Assembly (NCBI RefSeq): GCF_024158915.1
Contig: NZ_JAMZGF010000013.1
Span: 1-64,000 of the forward strand
Direction: 5' to 3'
DNA: 64,000 nucleotides
Source of the DNA: Chryseobacterium sp. S0630
Lineage (GTDB): Bacteria; Bacteroidota; Bacteroidia; Flavobacteriales; Weeksellaceae
Shown one piece after another: positions 15,720 to 23,985 of this stretch. Position numbers and translations under genes: made by a program. The stretch's first letter is position 1. Every line of letters starts with the position of its first letter. The notes beneath the pieces were generated by a model, which saw nothing but the letters and a program-made list of their open reading frames with translations, was not told the DNA's origin and did no database searches.

Positions 15720-16799
15720 TTATCTCTCAATCATAATATTATTCTGTACTTCAATAGATTCTTCATGAATCGCTTTGAATACTTTTTCAATAAATTCCTG
15801 AGACATTCCAGTTTCTTTTGCTTTTTGGGTAGCGTATTCAGTGATCACTTTCCAACGTTCAGGCTGGAAGATTGCAATATCATTTTCCTTTTTAAGTTTA
15901 CCGATTTTCTCAGAAATTTTCATTCTTTGAGAAAGAAGTTCAATTAACTGGAAGTCAAGATCAGAAATCAAAGTTCTGTGTCTTCCCATTTCTCCTTCAA
16001 AACCTGCAAGATTGGAACTTCTTACTTTCAGATTCCCGATAAGATCTGCAAGAACTTCAGGGGTAATCTGCTGAGAAGCATCACTCCATGCCTCATCAGG
16101 ATTGCAATGTGATTCAATGATCGCTCCCTGGTATCCTACGTTAAGTGCTTCCTGTGTAATATCAGCAAGACCAGTTCTGTTTCCGCAGATGTGAGAAGGG
16201 TCGATTAACATTGGAATATTTGGAAACTGACTCTTGAAATCAAGGGCAATCTGCCAGTTCGGATTGTTTCTGTATTTTGTTTTCTGGTATGTTGAAAATC
16301 CTCTGTGAATAACTCCAAGGTTTTTAATGTCTTGTCCTAAAAGTCTTTCCAAAGCTCCAATCCATAATGCAAGATCCGGGTTAACAGGGTTTTTCACGAA
16401 TACAGGTTTATCCGTACCTCTTAAAGCCATCGCAATTTCCTGTACTGTAAACGGGTTCACTGTAGAACGTGCTCCAATCCAAAGAACATCTACGTCTGCT
16501 TCCAGAGCTGCGAACACATGGTGAGCGTTGGCTACTTCAGTCGCTGTTTTAAAACCGTACTCTTCTTTTACTTTTTTTAGCCAGTTCAAACCGATCACTC
16601 CTACTCCTTCAAAACCGTTTGGTTTGGTACGGGGTTTCCAGATTCCTGCACGGAAAACGGATACATTGGCATTAGATTCTTTAATTCTCCTTGCAGTTTC
16701 AAGCATCTGAGCTTCACTTTCCGCACTACATGGTCCCGCAATCATTAGAGGCTGTGTAAGCTCATTGATCCACTCGTTTTTTAAATCATTTAAATTCAT
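15720..16799 (-). CDS. Bifunctional DAHP synthase/chorismate mutase type II
   Basis: 359 residues. The first 260 are a class I-type 3-deoxy-7-phosphoheptulonate synthase barrel (MIAGPCSAESEAQMLETARR, FRAGIWKPRTKPNGFEGVG, IDPSHICGNR). The last 90 are an AroQ chorismate mutase helix bundle (LISDLDFQLIELLSQRM, later EFIEKVFKAIHEES). It joins the first step of the shikimate pathway to the first step toward phenylalanine and tyrosine, the mutase often acting as a feedback sensor. Its message has a 5' leader of about 380 bases with a Phe/Tyr-rich leader peptide at 16971-17102. Confidence 0.93.
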   Translation of the reverse strand: MNLNDLKNEWINELTQPLMIAGPCSAESEAQMLETARRIKESNANVSVFRAGIWKPRTKPNGFEGVGVIGLNWLKKVKEEYGFKTATEVANAHHVFAALEADVDVLWIGARSTVNPFTVQEIAMALRGTDKPVFVKNPVNPDLALWIGALERLLGQDIKNLGVIHRGFSTYQKTKYRNNPNWQIALDFKSQFPNIPMLIDPSHICGNRTGLADITQEALNVGYQGAIIESHCNPDEAWSDASQQITPEVLADLIGNLKVRSSNLAGFEGEMGRHRTLISDLDFQLIELLSQRMKISEKIGKLKKENDIAIFQPERWKVITEYATQKAKETGMSQEFIEKVFKAIHEESIEVQNNIMIER

Positions 16800-16970
16800 T
16801 ATTTTAAATTTTATTGTTTTTTATATAATTTTTTCGTTAACAGCAATAGCCCTTTGGATTATAAAATTTAATTTATAATTCTTTTCAAAAAATGCCGTTC
16901 AAAATTGTTTAAAGGAATCAGGAAAATAATAGGGCTCTACTTCTCCTGTATTTTTTGGAAAGAAATTCAG
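16800..16970 (-). other. Untranslated part of the aromatic leader
   Basis: Between leader peptide and DAHP synthase start are 171 bases with a possible long-range pairing: AGCCCT just after the leader stop (about 16932-16937) with AGGGCT before the coding start (about 16849-16854). An AT-rich hairpin (ATTATAAA with TTTATAAT) lies between. No classical GC stem with T-run is present here, so the switching mechanism is not resolved. Confidence 0.35.
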
Positions 16971-17102
16971 TTAACAGTACCAATAAAATCGGTAATACGT
17001 TCTGAAATTTCTATAATAAGAAGCAGAAAAACTAAAATAACCGCTAAAGAAGTAATTAGCGGGTGCAAAGAAAGACTGATATGTGTTAGTCAAATTTTCC
17101 AT
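16971..17102 (-). CDS. Aromatic-rich leader peptide of the DAHP synthase/chorismate mutase gene
   Basis: A 43-codon ORF, ATG at 17102-17100 and TAA at 16973-16971. It encodes 8 Phe, 9 Tyr and 1 Trp, 18 of 43 residues, with runs FF (11-12), YFF (17-19), YY (29-30), YY (36-37) and FYWY (39-42). Such density is the mark of attenuation leader peptides that sense charged tRNA. A hairpin CCGCTAA/TTAGCGG (17041-17060) lies within its Tyr-Phe-Phe codons and is followed on the minus strand by a T-rich run, so ribosome position would decide whether it forms. It is co-directional with the aromatic synthesis gene 171 bp downstream. Confidence 0.8.
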   Translation of the reverse strand: MENLTNTYQSFFAPANYFFSGYFSFSASYYRNFRTYYRFYWYC

Positions 17103-17184
17103 TTTATTCTGGAAATGTCTTTATTTAGCGTTTCTGGTTGTAATTTGCTTTTGTCAAAAACTTATTTTCGACAGAAATATTTGA

Positions 17185-17214
17185 CAAATATATAAAAATT
17201 ATGTCAAATCAAAC
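17185..17214 (-). promoter_or_regulatory. Promoter of the aromatic leader operon
   Basis: On the minus strand TTTG (17214-17211), an 18-base spacer, then TATATTTG (17192-17185) fit the Bacteroidetes TTTG/TAnnTTTG consensus exactly. It overlaps the last codons of dnaX. Transcription would begin near 17179, about 77 bases before the leader peptide. Confidence 0.65.
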
Positions 17215-18898
17215 TTCATTAAATCATCAAGATCTTTCAAAAGTGGATTTTTTTCTATAAATTTTTCAAACATTTTTCTTTTCGTCACCACCTCAATCTT
17301 CAGATTTTCAACGTCTCTGACGTATTCTACCTCAATAATATGATTCTGAATTTTTCTTTTAAAATGATTAAAAAATTCTCCACTTATTTTATCAAATTCT
17401 ACTTTTGCAGAATCTGAAGGGAACAAAACTTTGATTTTATGCTCTTCAGCTTTTACCAGTTTGAAGGTCTTGACTGCATTAAATACAAAATTATTTTTTA
17501 CCTGAAGCTGTTTAAGCATAATTTTCCATTCCACCTGCAGATCTGTATCTGTAAAATGGTTCTGAGGAAGATTATCAGTTTTTACCACAACATCTTCTGT
17601 TGTTTCTACTTTATCTTCTTTATTCAAAAAGGAATTGATGCTGAAACCGGAAGAGATTCCCGGTCTTGACAATGGCTTGGTGGTTTTTGTTACTGAAACT
17701 TCCTGAACTGCCTGAGAAGCTGCAGGTTGTTGTTCTGCTTTAACTTCTTTCTTCTCCTGGGCTTTTTCCGGCATCTTCACTTCCTGCTTCTCACTGAGAA
17801 ACGGAGCCAGTATCAGGAACTTTTTTTTTTAGTATCGCCTAAATTAGCTGTCAGTGAAGCCAGCTGCATTAATGCAATTTCAACCGTAAGTCTTGGGTTT
17901 TTGGAATTCTTATAATTAATATCTGCATGGTTACAGATCTCAATACCATCAATAAGCTGCTGGGCGGCCCATTTCTGTCCTTGCTCTACAAATTTAGCCT
18001 TGGTTTTCTCTCCTACTTCAATGAGTTCCATGGTGGAAGCATTCTGTGCCATCATCAGATCTCTGAAATGATTTCCTAATCCGGCAATGAAAATATGGGG
18101 ATCAAAACCTTTCTTTACAATCTCATTGAATGCGAAAAGCACTTCAGGAATTTTGTTTTCCTTGGCGAGATCCACAATGTTCAGATATTGATCATAATCC
18201 AGAATGTTGAGTACTTCGGCAGCTTTTGCCAAGGTAATATTTTTCTGGGAGAAGGTAGAAAGTCTGTCGAAGATAGAAAGTGCATCTCTTAATGCGCCAT
18301 CAGCTTTCTGAGCAATCAGATACAGTGCGTCATCTTCATACTGGATATTTTCTTTTTGGGCAATATTTTTCAGATGATTCTGGATGTCTTCAATGGTAAT
18401 TCTCTTGAAGTCATAAATCTGACAACGGGATAAAATTGTTGGAATAATTTTATGCTTCTCCGTGGTAGCCAAAATAAAAATAGCATGAGCAGGCGGCTCT
18501 TCCAGCGTTTTCAGGAAAGCATTGAAAGCGGCAGAAGACAGCATATGAACCTCATCAATGATATATACTTTGTATTTACCAACCTGAGGTGCAAAACGTA
18601 CCTGATCTATAAGTTCTCTGATATCATCTACAGAGTTATTGGATGCAGCATCCAGTTCATAGATATTGTAAGCAAAGCCATCTTCTGAAACCGAGCCATC
18701 TTTCTCATTGATCTTTCTTGCGAGAATTCTGGCACAGGTAGTTTTACCCACACCACGAGGACCACAAAAAAGTAATGCCTGAGCTAATTGACTTTCTTCA
18801 ATTGCATGTTCTAAAGTATCCGTAATATGAGATTGCCCCACAACCGTATCAAACTCTTGAGGACGATATTTTCTTGCAGATACTATAAAATTTTCCAT
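17199..18898 (-). CDS. dnaX: DNA polymerase III subunits gamma/tau, with slippery A10 frameshift site
   Basis: The clamp-loader ATPase: GPRGVGKTT (Walker A), IDEVHMLS (Walker B), and the ILSRCQ sensor region occur in the first 180 residues. The first frame ends at TGA 17813-17815 after 361 codons, just past ten A residues (17821-17830 on the complement). A -1 shift at this run continues without interruption to 17199 and gives a tau form of about 566 residues. The short form would be gamma. The zinc cysteines of E. coli DnaX are replaced by a short linker, as I believe is general in Flavobacteriia. The A-run could act by transcriptional slippage or ribosomal frameshift; an assembly error in the homopolymer is the alternative. 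Confidence 0.88.
17781..17830 (-). promoter_or_regulatory. Recoding site in dnaX: A10 run plus downstream stem
   Basis: On the minus strand ten A residues precede GTTCCTGA (the gamma stop). TTCCTG pairs with CAGGAA 27 bases farther on (complement of 17814-17819 and 17781-17786), closing a loop that holds a small TTCT/AGAA hairpin. Slip run plus stem resembles known dnaX recoding signals. Confidence 0.6.
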
Positions 18899-18996
18899 TG
18901 GCCAAAAGTAAGAAATATAGTTTTAATTTGAAAATTAAAAGTTTTCAAATTATTAACAAAAACGTATTTCTGCTCAAATCGGAAAACTTTTAATTT

Positions 18997-19629
18997 CTAT
19001 TTCTTTTTGCTGTATGCAAAGTCGATCAACTCAACAATAGCGGCTTCAACCTCTTTTCTTCCTTCTTCAGTTTTCAGATCGATACCACAAAACTTATTGG
19101 CGTTGTATCCTGTATAAAGGTTGAGATAGTAAGCTCCAGACACAATCAAAGCCATAATTGCTCTGTGTCTCGTTGCTACTCCTTCACCAAAGTAAGGATC
19201 TGAGATGTTTCCAAATAAAACCTCTCCTACTTCTTCACGTTGTTCAACCAATTTCTTAAGAATAGGCTTACTTTCCGAAAGCTCCCAAAGGATGATCTTC
19301 TGAAGTTCTTTATTTTTCTTCAGGTTTTCGAACTGGTTCAATACTACCATTTTAGTAAGTTCGTGCCCACCGTCCGAGAAATCCATATCAACATCCTGGT
19401 TGACCTGGCTCCAGTAATCCTGAGATTTGATATACTCATCGATCAGTTTATCAGTACTTCCAAAGTACTCATAGATCAATTTTTTATCAAATCCGGCAAC
19501 GGCAGCAATCTTGCTTACTTTTAATCCGGAATATCCTTTTACTCTTAAAATTTTACCAACTGCAGCAAGCAGTTTCTGCTTTGTTTTTTCTTTGTCCCTA
19601 ATGGGGCCCTGCACTACTTTTCTAGGCAT
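18997..19629 (-). CDS. TetR/AcrR family transcriptional regulator
   Basis: 210 residues with an N-terminal helix-turn-helix (LLAAVGKILRVKGYSGLKVS, then KLIYEYFGSTDKLI) and an all-helical ligand domain. It starts 5 bp after the alpha-oxoamine synthase gene, so the two are one transcript. A role in controlling membrane lipid synthesis is plausible because of that partner, if the synthase makes sulfonolipid precursors. The ligand is unknown. No palindromic operator was recognised in the gap upstream of the pair. Confidence 0.88.
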   Translation of the reverse strand: MPRKVVQGPIRDKEKTKQKLLAAVGKILRVKGYSGLKVSKIAAVAGFDKKLIYEYFGSTDKLIDEYIKSQDYWSQVNQDVDMDFSDGGHELTKMVVLNQFENLKKNKELQKIILWELSESKPILKKLVEQREEVGEVLFGNISDPYFGEGVATRHRAIMALIVSGAYYLNLYTGYNANKFCGIDLKTEEGRKEVEAAIVELIDFAYSKKK

Positions 19630-19634
19630 AATTA

Positions 19635-20891
19635 TTATTTTTTCGCAATATGCAATTTTTTATTAATATCATCAAACGCATTAAGCGTTTTGTCGAGATG
19701 TTCTTTTTCGTGTCTTGCCGTTACACTCATCCTGATACGTGCGTCTTTTCTTGGTACAGCCGGATAAAGAATCGGGTTGGTATAGATTCCCATTTCTATT
19801 AGTAGTTTTCCTACATCACCTGTTACATAAGGATCTCCAATTTTTACGGGAACGATCGCAGAGCAGGTAACTCCTGTATCTAATCCTAAATCGTCAAGTC
19901 CTTTTTTGAAATAATTGATGTTATCCCAGAGTTTTTCTCTCCAGATAGGTTCTTCGTCAATTAAATCAATGGCTTTAACAATTCCTGCGGATGATGGTGG
20001 AGCTGTGGCTGAGAAGATCTGCTGGCGTGAATGGAATCTTATAAAGGCAGCTATTTTTTTATCTGCAATGACATAACCTCCCAGATTTCCAAATGTTTTG
20101 CTGAATGTACCTGTGATGATGTCTACTTTATCCAATAACCCAGCCTGTTCCAAAGTACCTCTTCCGGTTTCTCCAAGGATGCCGACACCATGTACGTCGT
20201 CTACCATTAGAAAGGCATTGTACTTTTTCACAAGGTTATAGATCTCATTAATACGGGAAGTATCACCATCCTGGGAATACACTCCGTCCACAATAACGAG
20301 TTTCGTACGGTACAGATTTTCAGATACCTTCAAAATGTGTTCCAAAGATTCTAAATTATTGTGCGGAAATGTTTTTTTATTGGTAAAAGCACATCCTTCA
20401 TGTACACTGGCATGCACTGCCATGTCTAAAATAGCAAGATCTTCTTTCTGCATTAAACACTGTAAACTAGCGCTATTAGCAGTATATCCGGTAGTAAATA
20501 CTACGGCTTCATCTTCTGTTCTTTTAAAAAAACTTGAAATTCTTTTTTCTAAAGCATTGTGATAATCAAAGTAGCCACCGATAAGAGGTGTAGCTCCTGT
20601 TCCCGTTCCATATTTCTCTATTCCTTCAATAGCGGCTTGCTTTACTTTCGGGTGTTGTGTGAATCCTAAATAATCACTTGATACAAAACTAACAAATTCT
20701 CTGTTTTGGTTTGCAATATTTACATTCAGTATTGCATTGGTTCCTGAAGTGTTCTTCAGTCTGTAATTCATGTGTCCGTTAGACTTTACAAAGTCTAAAT
20801 ATTCATAAAAAATTTCAGCCCTTTGAGCCATATCATTATCTGGTATATTCTCAAAGTCTTTAATAGTTGCTGTTGTGAAATTGATGCTCAT
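19635..20891 (-). CDS. Alpha-oxoamine synthase, PLP-dependent (SPT/CFAT/KBL family)
   Basis: 418 residues. The PLP lysine is Lys265 in GTFSKTFGNLGGYV, with the Asp231/His234 pair in VDDVHGVGILG. The enzyme condenses an amino acid with an acyl-CoA or acyl-ACP and releases CO2. The SKTFGNLGG lysine block and the length are closer to serine palmitoyltransferase than to 2-amino-3-ketobutyrate ligase. Flavobacteria make sulfonolipids from cysteate through a cysteate fatty acyltransferase of this family, required for capnine in F. johnsoniae. I therefore favour that role, at moderate certainty. A TetR gene follows 5 bp downstream. Confidence 0.78.
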   Translation of the reverse strand: MSINFTTATIKDFENIPDNDMAQRAEIFYEYLDFVKSNGHMNYRLKNTSGTNAILNVNIANQNREFVSFVSSDYLGFTQHPKVKQAAIEGIEKYGTGTGATPLIGGYFDYHNALEKRISSFFKRTEDEAVVFTTGYTANSASLQCLMQKEDLAILDMAVHASVHEGCAFTNKKTFPHNNLESLEHILKVSENLYRTKLVIVDGVYSQDGDTSRINEIYNLVKKYNAFLMVDDVHGVGILGETGRGTLEQAGLLDKVDIITGTFSKTFGNLGGYVIADKKIAAFIRFHSRQQIFSATAPPSSAGIVKAIDLIDEEPIWREKLWDNINYFKKGLDDLGLDTGVTCSAIVPVKIGDPYVTGDVGKLLIEMGIYTNPILYPAVPRKDARIRMSVTARHEKEHLDKTLNAFDDINKKLHIAKK

Positions 20892-21319
20892 CCTTAATCT
20901 TGTTTGTTGTGGTTTAAAAGAAACAAATATATAACTATTTAAAAGGCTTAAGCGCCTCTGTTAAGATTAAATATTATTAAAGACACAATATTTTCATCTT
21001 ATTATCTGGAAACCAAAGTATTTAAATATACATCTATCTTTTTTAACGTTTTCTGCTTTTGAATTAATTAGTTTTTTCTTACCTAAATTTAATAAAAAAA
21101 TCAAACAATAAAGAAATATTAATACATAAATAATAAAAAAATGTAATTATTTTTCACAAACGGCTCATTTATAAAAGATTATTTTTTCATTATTTTAACA
21201 TTTTAATTCACTAAACAGCCTTTAAAACACATCAATCTGAGCGTTCAAATCCCTACTCTGAGACAAAAACCAGCGCAAATCTCTTGCAACAACAATATTA
21301 AACAAAAAAAGTAGTCAAT
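20892..21319. other. AT-rich gap without a gene
   Basis: Only a possible -7 box (TATATTTG on the minus strand, 20924-20931) for the oxoamine synthase gene is visible. The remaining about 380 bases are very AT-rich and hold no recognisable ORF, hairpin or repeat. Confidence 0.5.
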
Positions 21320-21673
21320 TTAAACTTTTTTGGAATTTCTGAAATTTCCGGGAGTAAAGCCGGTCATTTTTTTGAAAAATTTTGAAAAATTGGAAGGATC
21401 ATAAGTAAAAATACGGGCAATTTCTGCCACAGATTGATCGGATCCCACGAGCATTTGTTTGATCTGATCAATAATTTTTTCATCATAAAAGGAACAAGGG
21501 TGTTGTCCAGTTTCTTTTTTAACGGTATCGGTAAGATGCTTATGGGACACAGCAAGCTCTCTGGCGATCTCATTCAGCTCCAGAAATTCAGGAACAGCGC
21601 CGGAAATAACTTCCTGGATATGCTTGTCTAAAAAAGTAAAATACTGGTGGGTAATTTCTTCGCTTCTTTTCAT
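21320..21673 (-). CDS. Short AraC-type DNA-binding protein
   Basis: 117 residues, essentially only the double helix-turn-helix of AraC proteins (LNEIARELAVSHKHLTDTVK; then SVAEIARIFTYDPSNFSKFF ending FKKMTGFTPGNFR). It lacks the N-terminal sensory domain, so it probably responds to its own amount or to a partner. It is preceded on the same strand by the LuxR-type gene with a 93-bp gap. Target genes are not evident. Confidence 0.85.
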   Translation of the reverse strand: MKRSEEITHQYFTFLDKHIQEVISGAVPEFLELNEIARELAVSHKHLTDTVKKETGQHPCSFYDEKIIDQIKQMLVGSDQSVAEIARIFTYDPSNFSKFFKKMTGFTPGNFRNSKKV

Positions 21674-21766
21674 CGTGTATGTTTCTAATGCTTATTCAAG
21701 ATATAAATTTAATCATTAAGATACAAAATAACAAGGTAAGCTTTTCGGATATTTCAAGCTGGATAT

Positions 21767-22504
21767 TTAAGAAAAACTATCTTTAAAAGCTTGTGTAGAA
21801 TTTTTTACTTTCAGTTTTTCCAGAATATTCTGGCGGTGTCTGTTGACCGTATTGACGCTTATAGAAAGAAGACCTGCAATTTCTTTGCTTGCATATCCCT
21901 CTCCAATCCATTTTAAAACCTCCAGTTCTCTGGGGCTTAAAATATTTTTATAATCAAGCTTATCTTTTACAACCACTTCCCCTTTTATCATATTAACAAT
22001 CATAAAATCTGGAAAGTTAGATGAAGTCAATGCAATATTGTAAAGACAAAGAGCCAGCCTCAGCCTGCCGTTATCGGGTGAATAAATATAAAACATACGG
22101 TGCTTCACCCATCTGTAGTCTTCATTTTTATCTTTCATTCTTATTTTTGAAACCACACTATATGCCGTACGTTCTTTTATTTCCATGGTATCCAGCAATT
22201 TGAAAAAACGGAGTTCATGGATGTATTTTTTCAGACGGTCATCAGGATGTATCTTTTTCAGCATTTCTTCTTCCCAGATGGAGTCTATTTCTGCAGGGTT
22301 TTCATCCATCTTTAGCCCAAGTTCATCTGCAGCTGCAGATTTATAAATAAAACTTTTATTCTCCTGCATATCGCTCAGCACACATATTGCACCTTCCATC
22401 TGAGCGTATGCTAACCCTCTCTGTTTATAGATCTCTACATCAAGTTGGCATTTTTTCGAGGCGTTATCCAGTAATTGATCGCTAAGCTGTTCACGGATTT
22501 CCAT
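21767..22504 (-). CDS. LuxR-type transcriptional regulator with N-terminal sensor domain
   Basis: 245 residues. The C-terminal 60 residues are a LuxR/NarL helix-turn-helix (LSPRELEVLKWIGEGYASKE, then SVNTVNRHRQNILEKL). The N-terminal about 170 residues include a PAS-like region (CVLSDMQENKSFIY; then YRWVKHRMFYIYSPDNGR) and no receiver aspartate. It is a one-component regulator of the kind common in Chryseobacterium near stress or envelope genes. The divergent DUF1349 gene is a likely target because both share an 89-bp promoter region. Confidence 0.82.
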   Translation of the reverse strand: MEIREQLSDQLLDNASKKCQLDVEIYKQRGLAYAQMEGAICVLSDMQENKSFIYKSAAADELGLKMDENPAEIDSIWEEEMLKKIHPDDRLKKYIHELRFFKLLDTMEIKERTAYSVVSKIRMKDKNEDYRWVKHRMFYIYSPDNGRLRLALCLYNIALTSSNFPDFMIVNMIKGEVVVKDKLDYKNILSPRELEVLKWIGEGYASKEIAGLLSISVNTVNRHRQNILEKLKVKNSTQAFKDSFS

Positions 22505-22593
22505 AATGGTTATTTATCAGTATTGACGCAAATGAAGTTTAATAATACTTTTGCTAAAATAATAATTTACCCTTAGAACTTATCCCAAAGAGA

Positions 22594-23241
22594 ATGAAGA
22601 AACTGATTTTCGGCTTTTGCGCCTTATTCCTGATTCAAAAGTTTTCCAGCCAGAGTCTTGAGAAAATGACCTGGTTTAATGAACCTGAAAAATGGGAAAT
22701 CAAAAATAATAGCCTTTCTATGTTTGTAACGCCACAGAGCGATTACTGGAGGGTTTCACATTATGGATTCACGGTAGATGATGCCCCTTTCTACTACACA
22801 ACATATGGCGGTGAATTTGAGGCAAAAGTAAAAATAACCGGCAGTTATAAAGCAAGATTTGACCAGATGGGGCTTATGCTGAGAACAGATCAGGAACATT
22901 ACATCAAAGCCGGAGTAGAATTCGTAGATGGTAAATATAATCTCAGCACAGTGGTCACCCACAATAAAAGTGACTGGAGTGTTATTACATTAGAAAAAAC
23001 ACCTCCTGCCATATGGATCAAAGCGGTAAGAAGACTGGATGCTGTTGAGATATTTTATTCTTTTGATGATAAAAATTATATCATGATGCGAAATGCTCCT
23101 CTTCAGGACAATACTCCTGTAATGGTTGGATTAATGGCAGCCTGTCCGGACGGAGAAGGATTCAATGCAGTTTTTGAAAACTTCAAAGTAAAACATCTGC
23201 CGGATCAGCGCCGACTCAAGTGGCTTGAAACCCACCAATAA
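22594..23241 (+). CDS. Exported DUF1349 (concanavalin-like fold) protein
   Basis: 215 residues with an N-terminal signal (FGFCALFLIQKFSSQ). The body is a beta-sandwich with the DUF1349 motifs SDYWRVSHYG, FEAKVKITGSYKARFDQMGL, LRTDQEHYIKAGVEF and PDGEGFNAVFENF. Such proteins resemble lectin or glycosidase accessory folds; none is catalytically defined. It is probably periplasmic. Divergent from the LuxR-type gene, which may regulate it, and ended by a strong terminator. Confidence 0.85.
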   Translation: MKKLIFGFCALFLIQKFSSQSLEKMTWFNEPEKWEIKNNSLSMFVTPQSDYWRVSHYGFTVDDAPFYYTTYGGEFEAKVKITGSYKARFDQMGLMLRTDQEHYIKAGVEFVDGKYNLSTVVTHNKSDWSVITLEKTPPAIWIKAVRRLDAVEIFYSFDDKNYIMMRNAPLQDNTPVMVGLMAACPDGEGFNAVFENFKVKHLPDQRRLKWLETHQ

Positions 23242-23280
23242 CGATTGAATTACACTTCAATATACAGTCAATTTTATTCA

Positions 23281-23308
23281 CCTCCCATCATTTCCGGGAG
23301 GTTTTTTT
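23281..23308 (+). terminator. Terminator after the DUF1349 gene
   Basis: CCTCCC pairs with GGGAGG around ATCATTTCC, followed by seven T residues. Confidence 0.75.
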
Positions 23309-23343
23309 GATTTAAAAAGGGATTCTAAATGTTTAAAAATAAA

Positions 23344-23378
23344 AAAAGAGACTGTTTACTTTTAGTACAGTCTCTTTT
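23344..23378. other. Perfect 12-bp hairpin without an assigned gene
   Basis: AAAAGAGACTGT (23344-23355) is the exact inverted copy of ACAGTCTCTTTT (23367-23378) around 11 bases. T-runs lie on both sides. It may be a second terminator, or the end of an untranslated RNA on either strand. Confidence 0.4.
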
Positions 23379-23985
23379 GTTTTTGAGATAAAAACCGTTT
23401 GTGTTCTTAGAATCATTATTTTGACAATAAAGCTTCTTAATTGTTGTGAGAATATTTTTGCAAAAATATGAATATCCATAAGCCCTGACAAAGTTATCAT
23501 GTAGAATAAACCATCTTTTTTTTGTCGAAGTTTTACTACAAAATCAATTAAACATAACTTCAACCATTAATTTAAAAACTAATAAAATTATTCAGACACG
23601 ATAATATTTCTCATTTATAAAATTCTAAAACAAATCAGAAATTCAGCACAATACAGAGATCTGTAAAAGATAATTTAAAATGAATGCAATATAAATTTAT
23701 CACTTATTATTGAAATATGATAATGTGTCAAAAAAATTTGAATGATTTATTGTCTGCAATACATGATAAAACTTATAGAAAACAAAATATGCAATACTAA
23801 TTTATCGCCATAATTTCACTATTTTTACACGATCAAAAAATATAAAACACAAAAGACCAGAAAACTTCAATGATAAAAATTTATTCCCAATCGTTCCTGC
23901 CCTTTAAAAAAACTTTGACTTGTACAAATACTATTATTAACCGTCTATTGCATTAGCAGCAGATATAGATCAGTTTTGCACATAT
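23379..23985. other. AT-rich gap upstream of the propeller kinase
   Basis: About 600 bases with no supported gene. Just before the kinase start the phrase CAGTTTTGC (about 23971-23979) could serve as a -7 box with TTG about 19 bases upstream. I see nothing else; the region is close to 70 percent A plus T. Confidence 0.4.

Noticed and set aside
16905..17195. Plus-strand frame of 96 codons opposite the aromatic leader
   Set aside because: It is the antisense of the leader peptide region; the leader has aromatic bias, a promoter and a matching target gene.
23333..23563. Minus-strand frame of 76 codons
   Set aside because: It runs through the perfect 12-bp hairpin and AT-rich sequence; no recognisable protein pattern.
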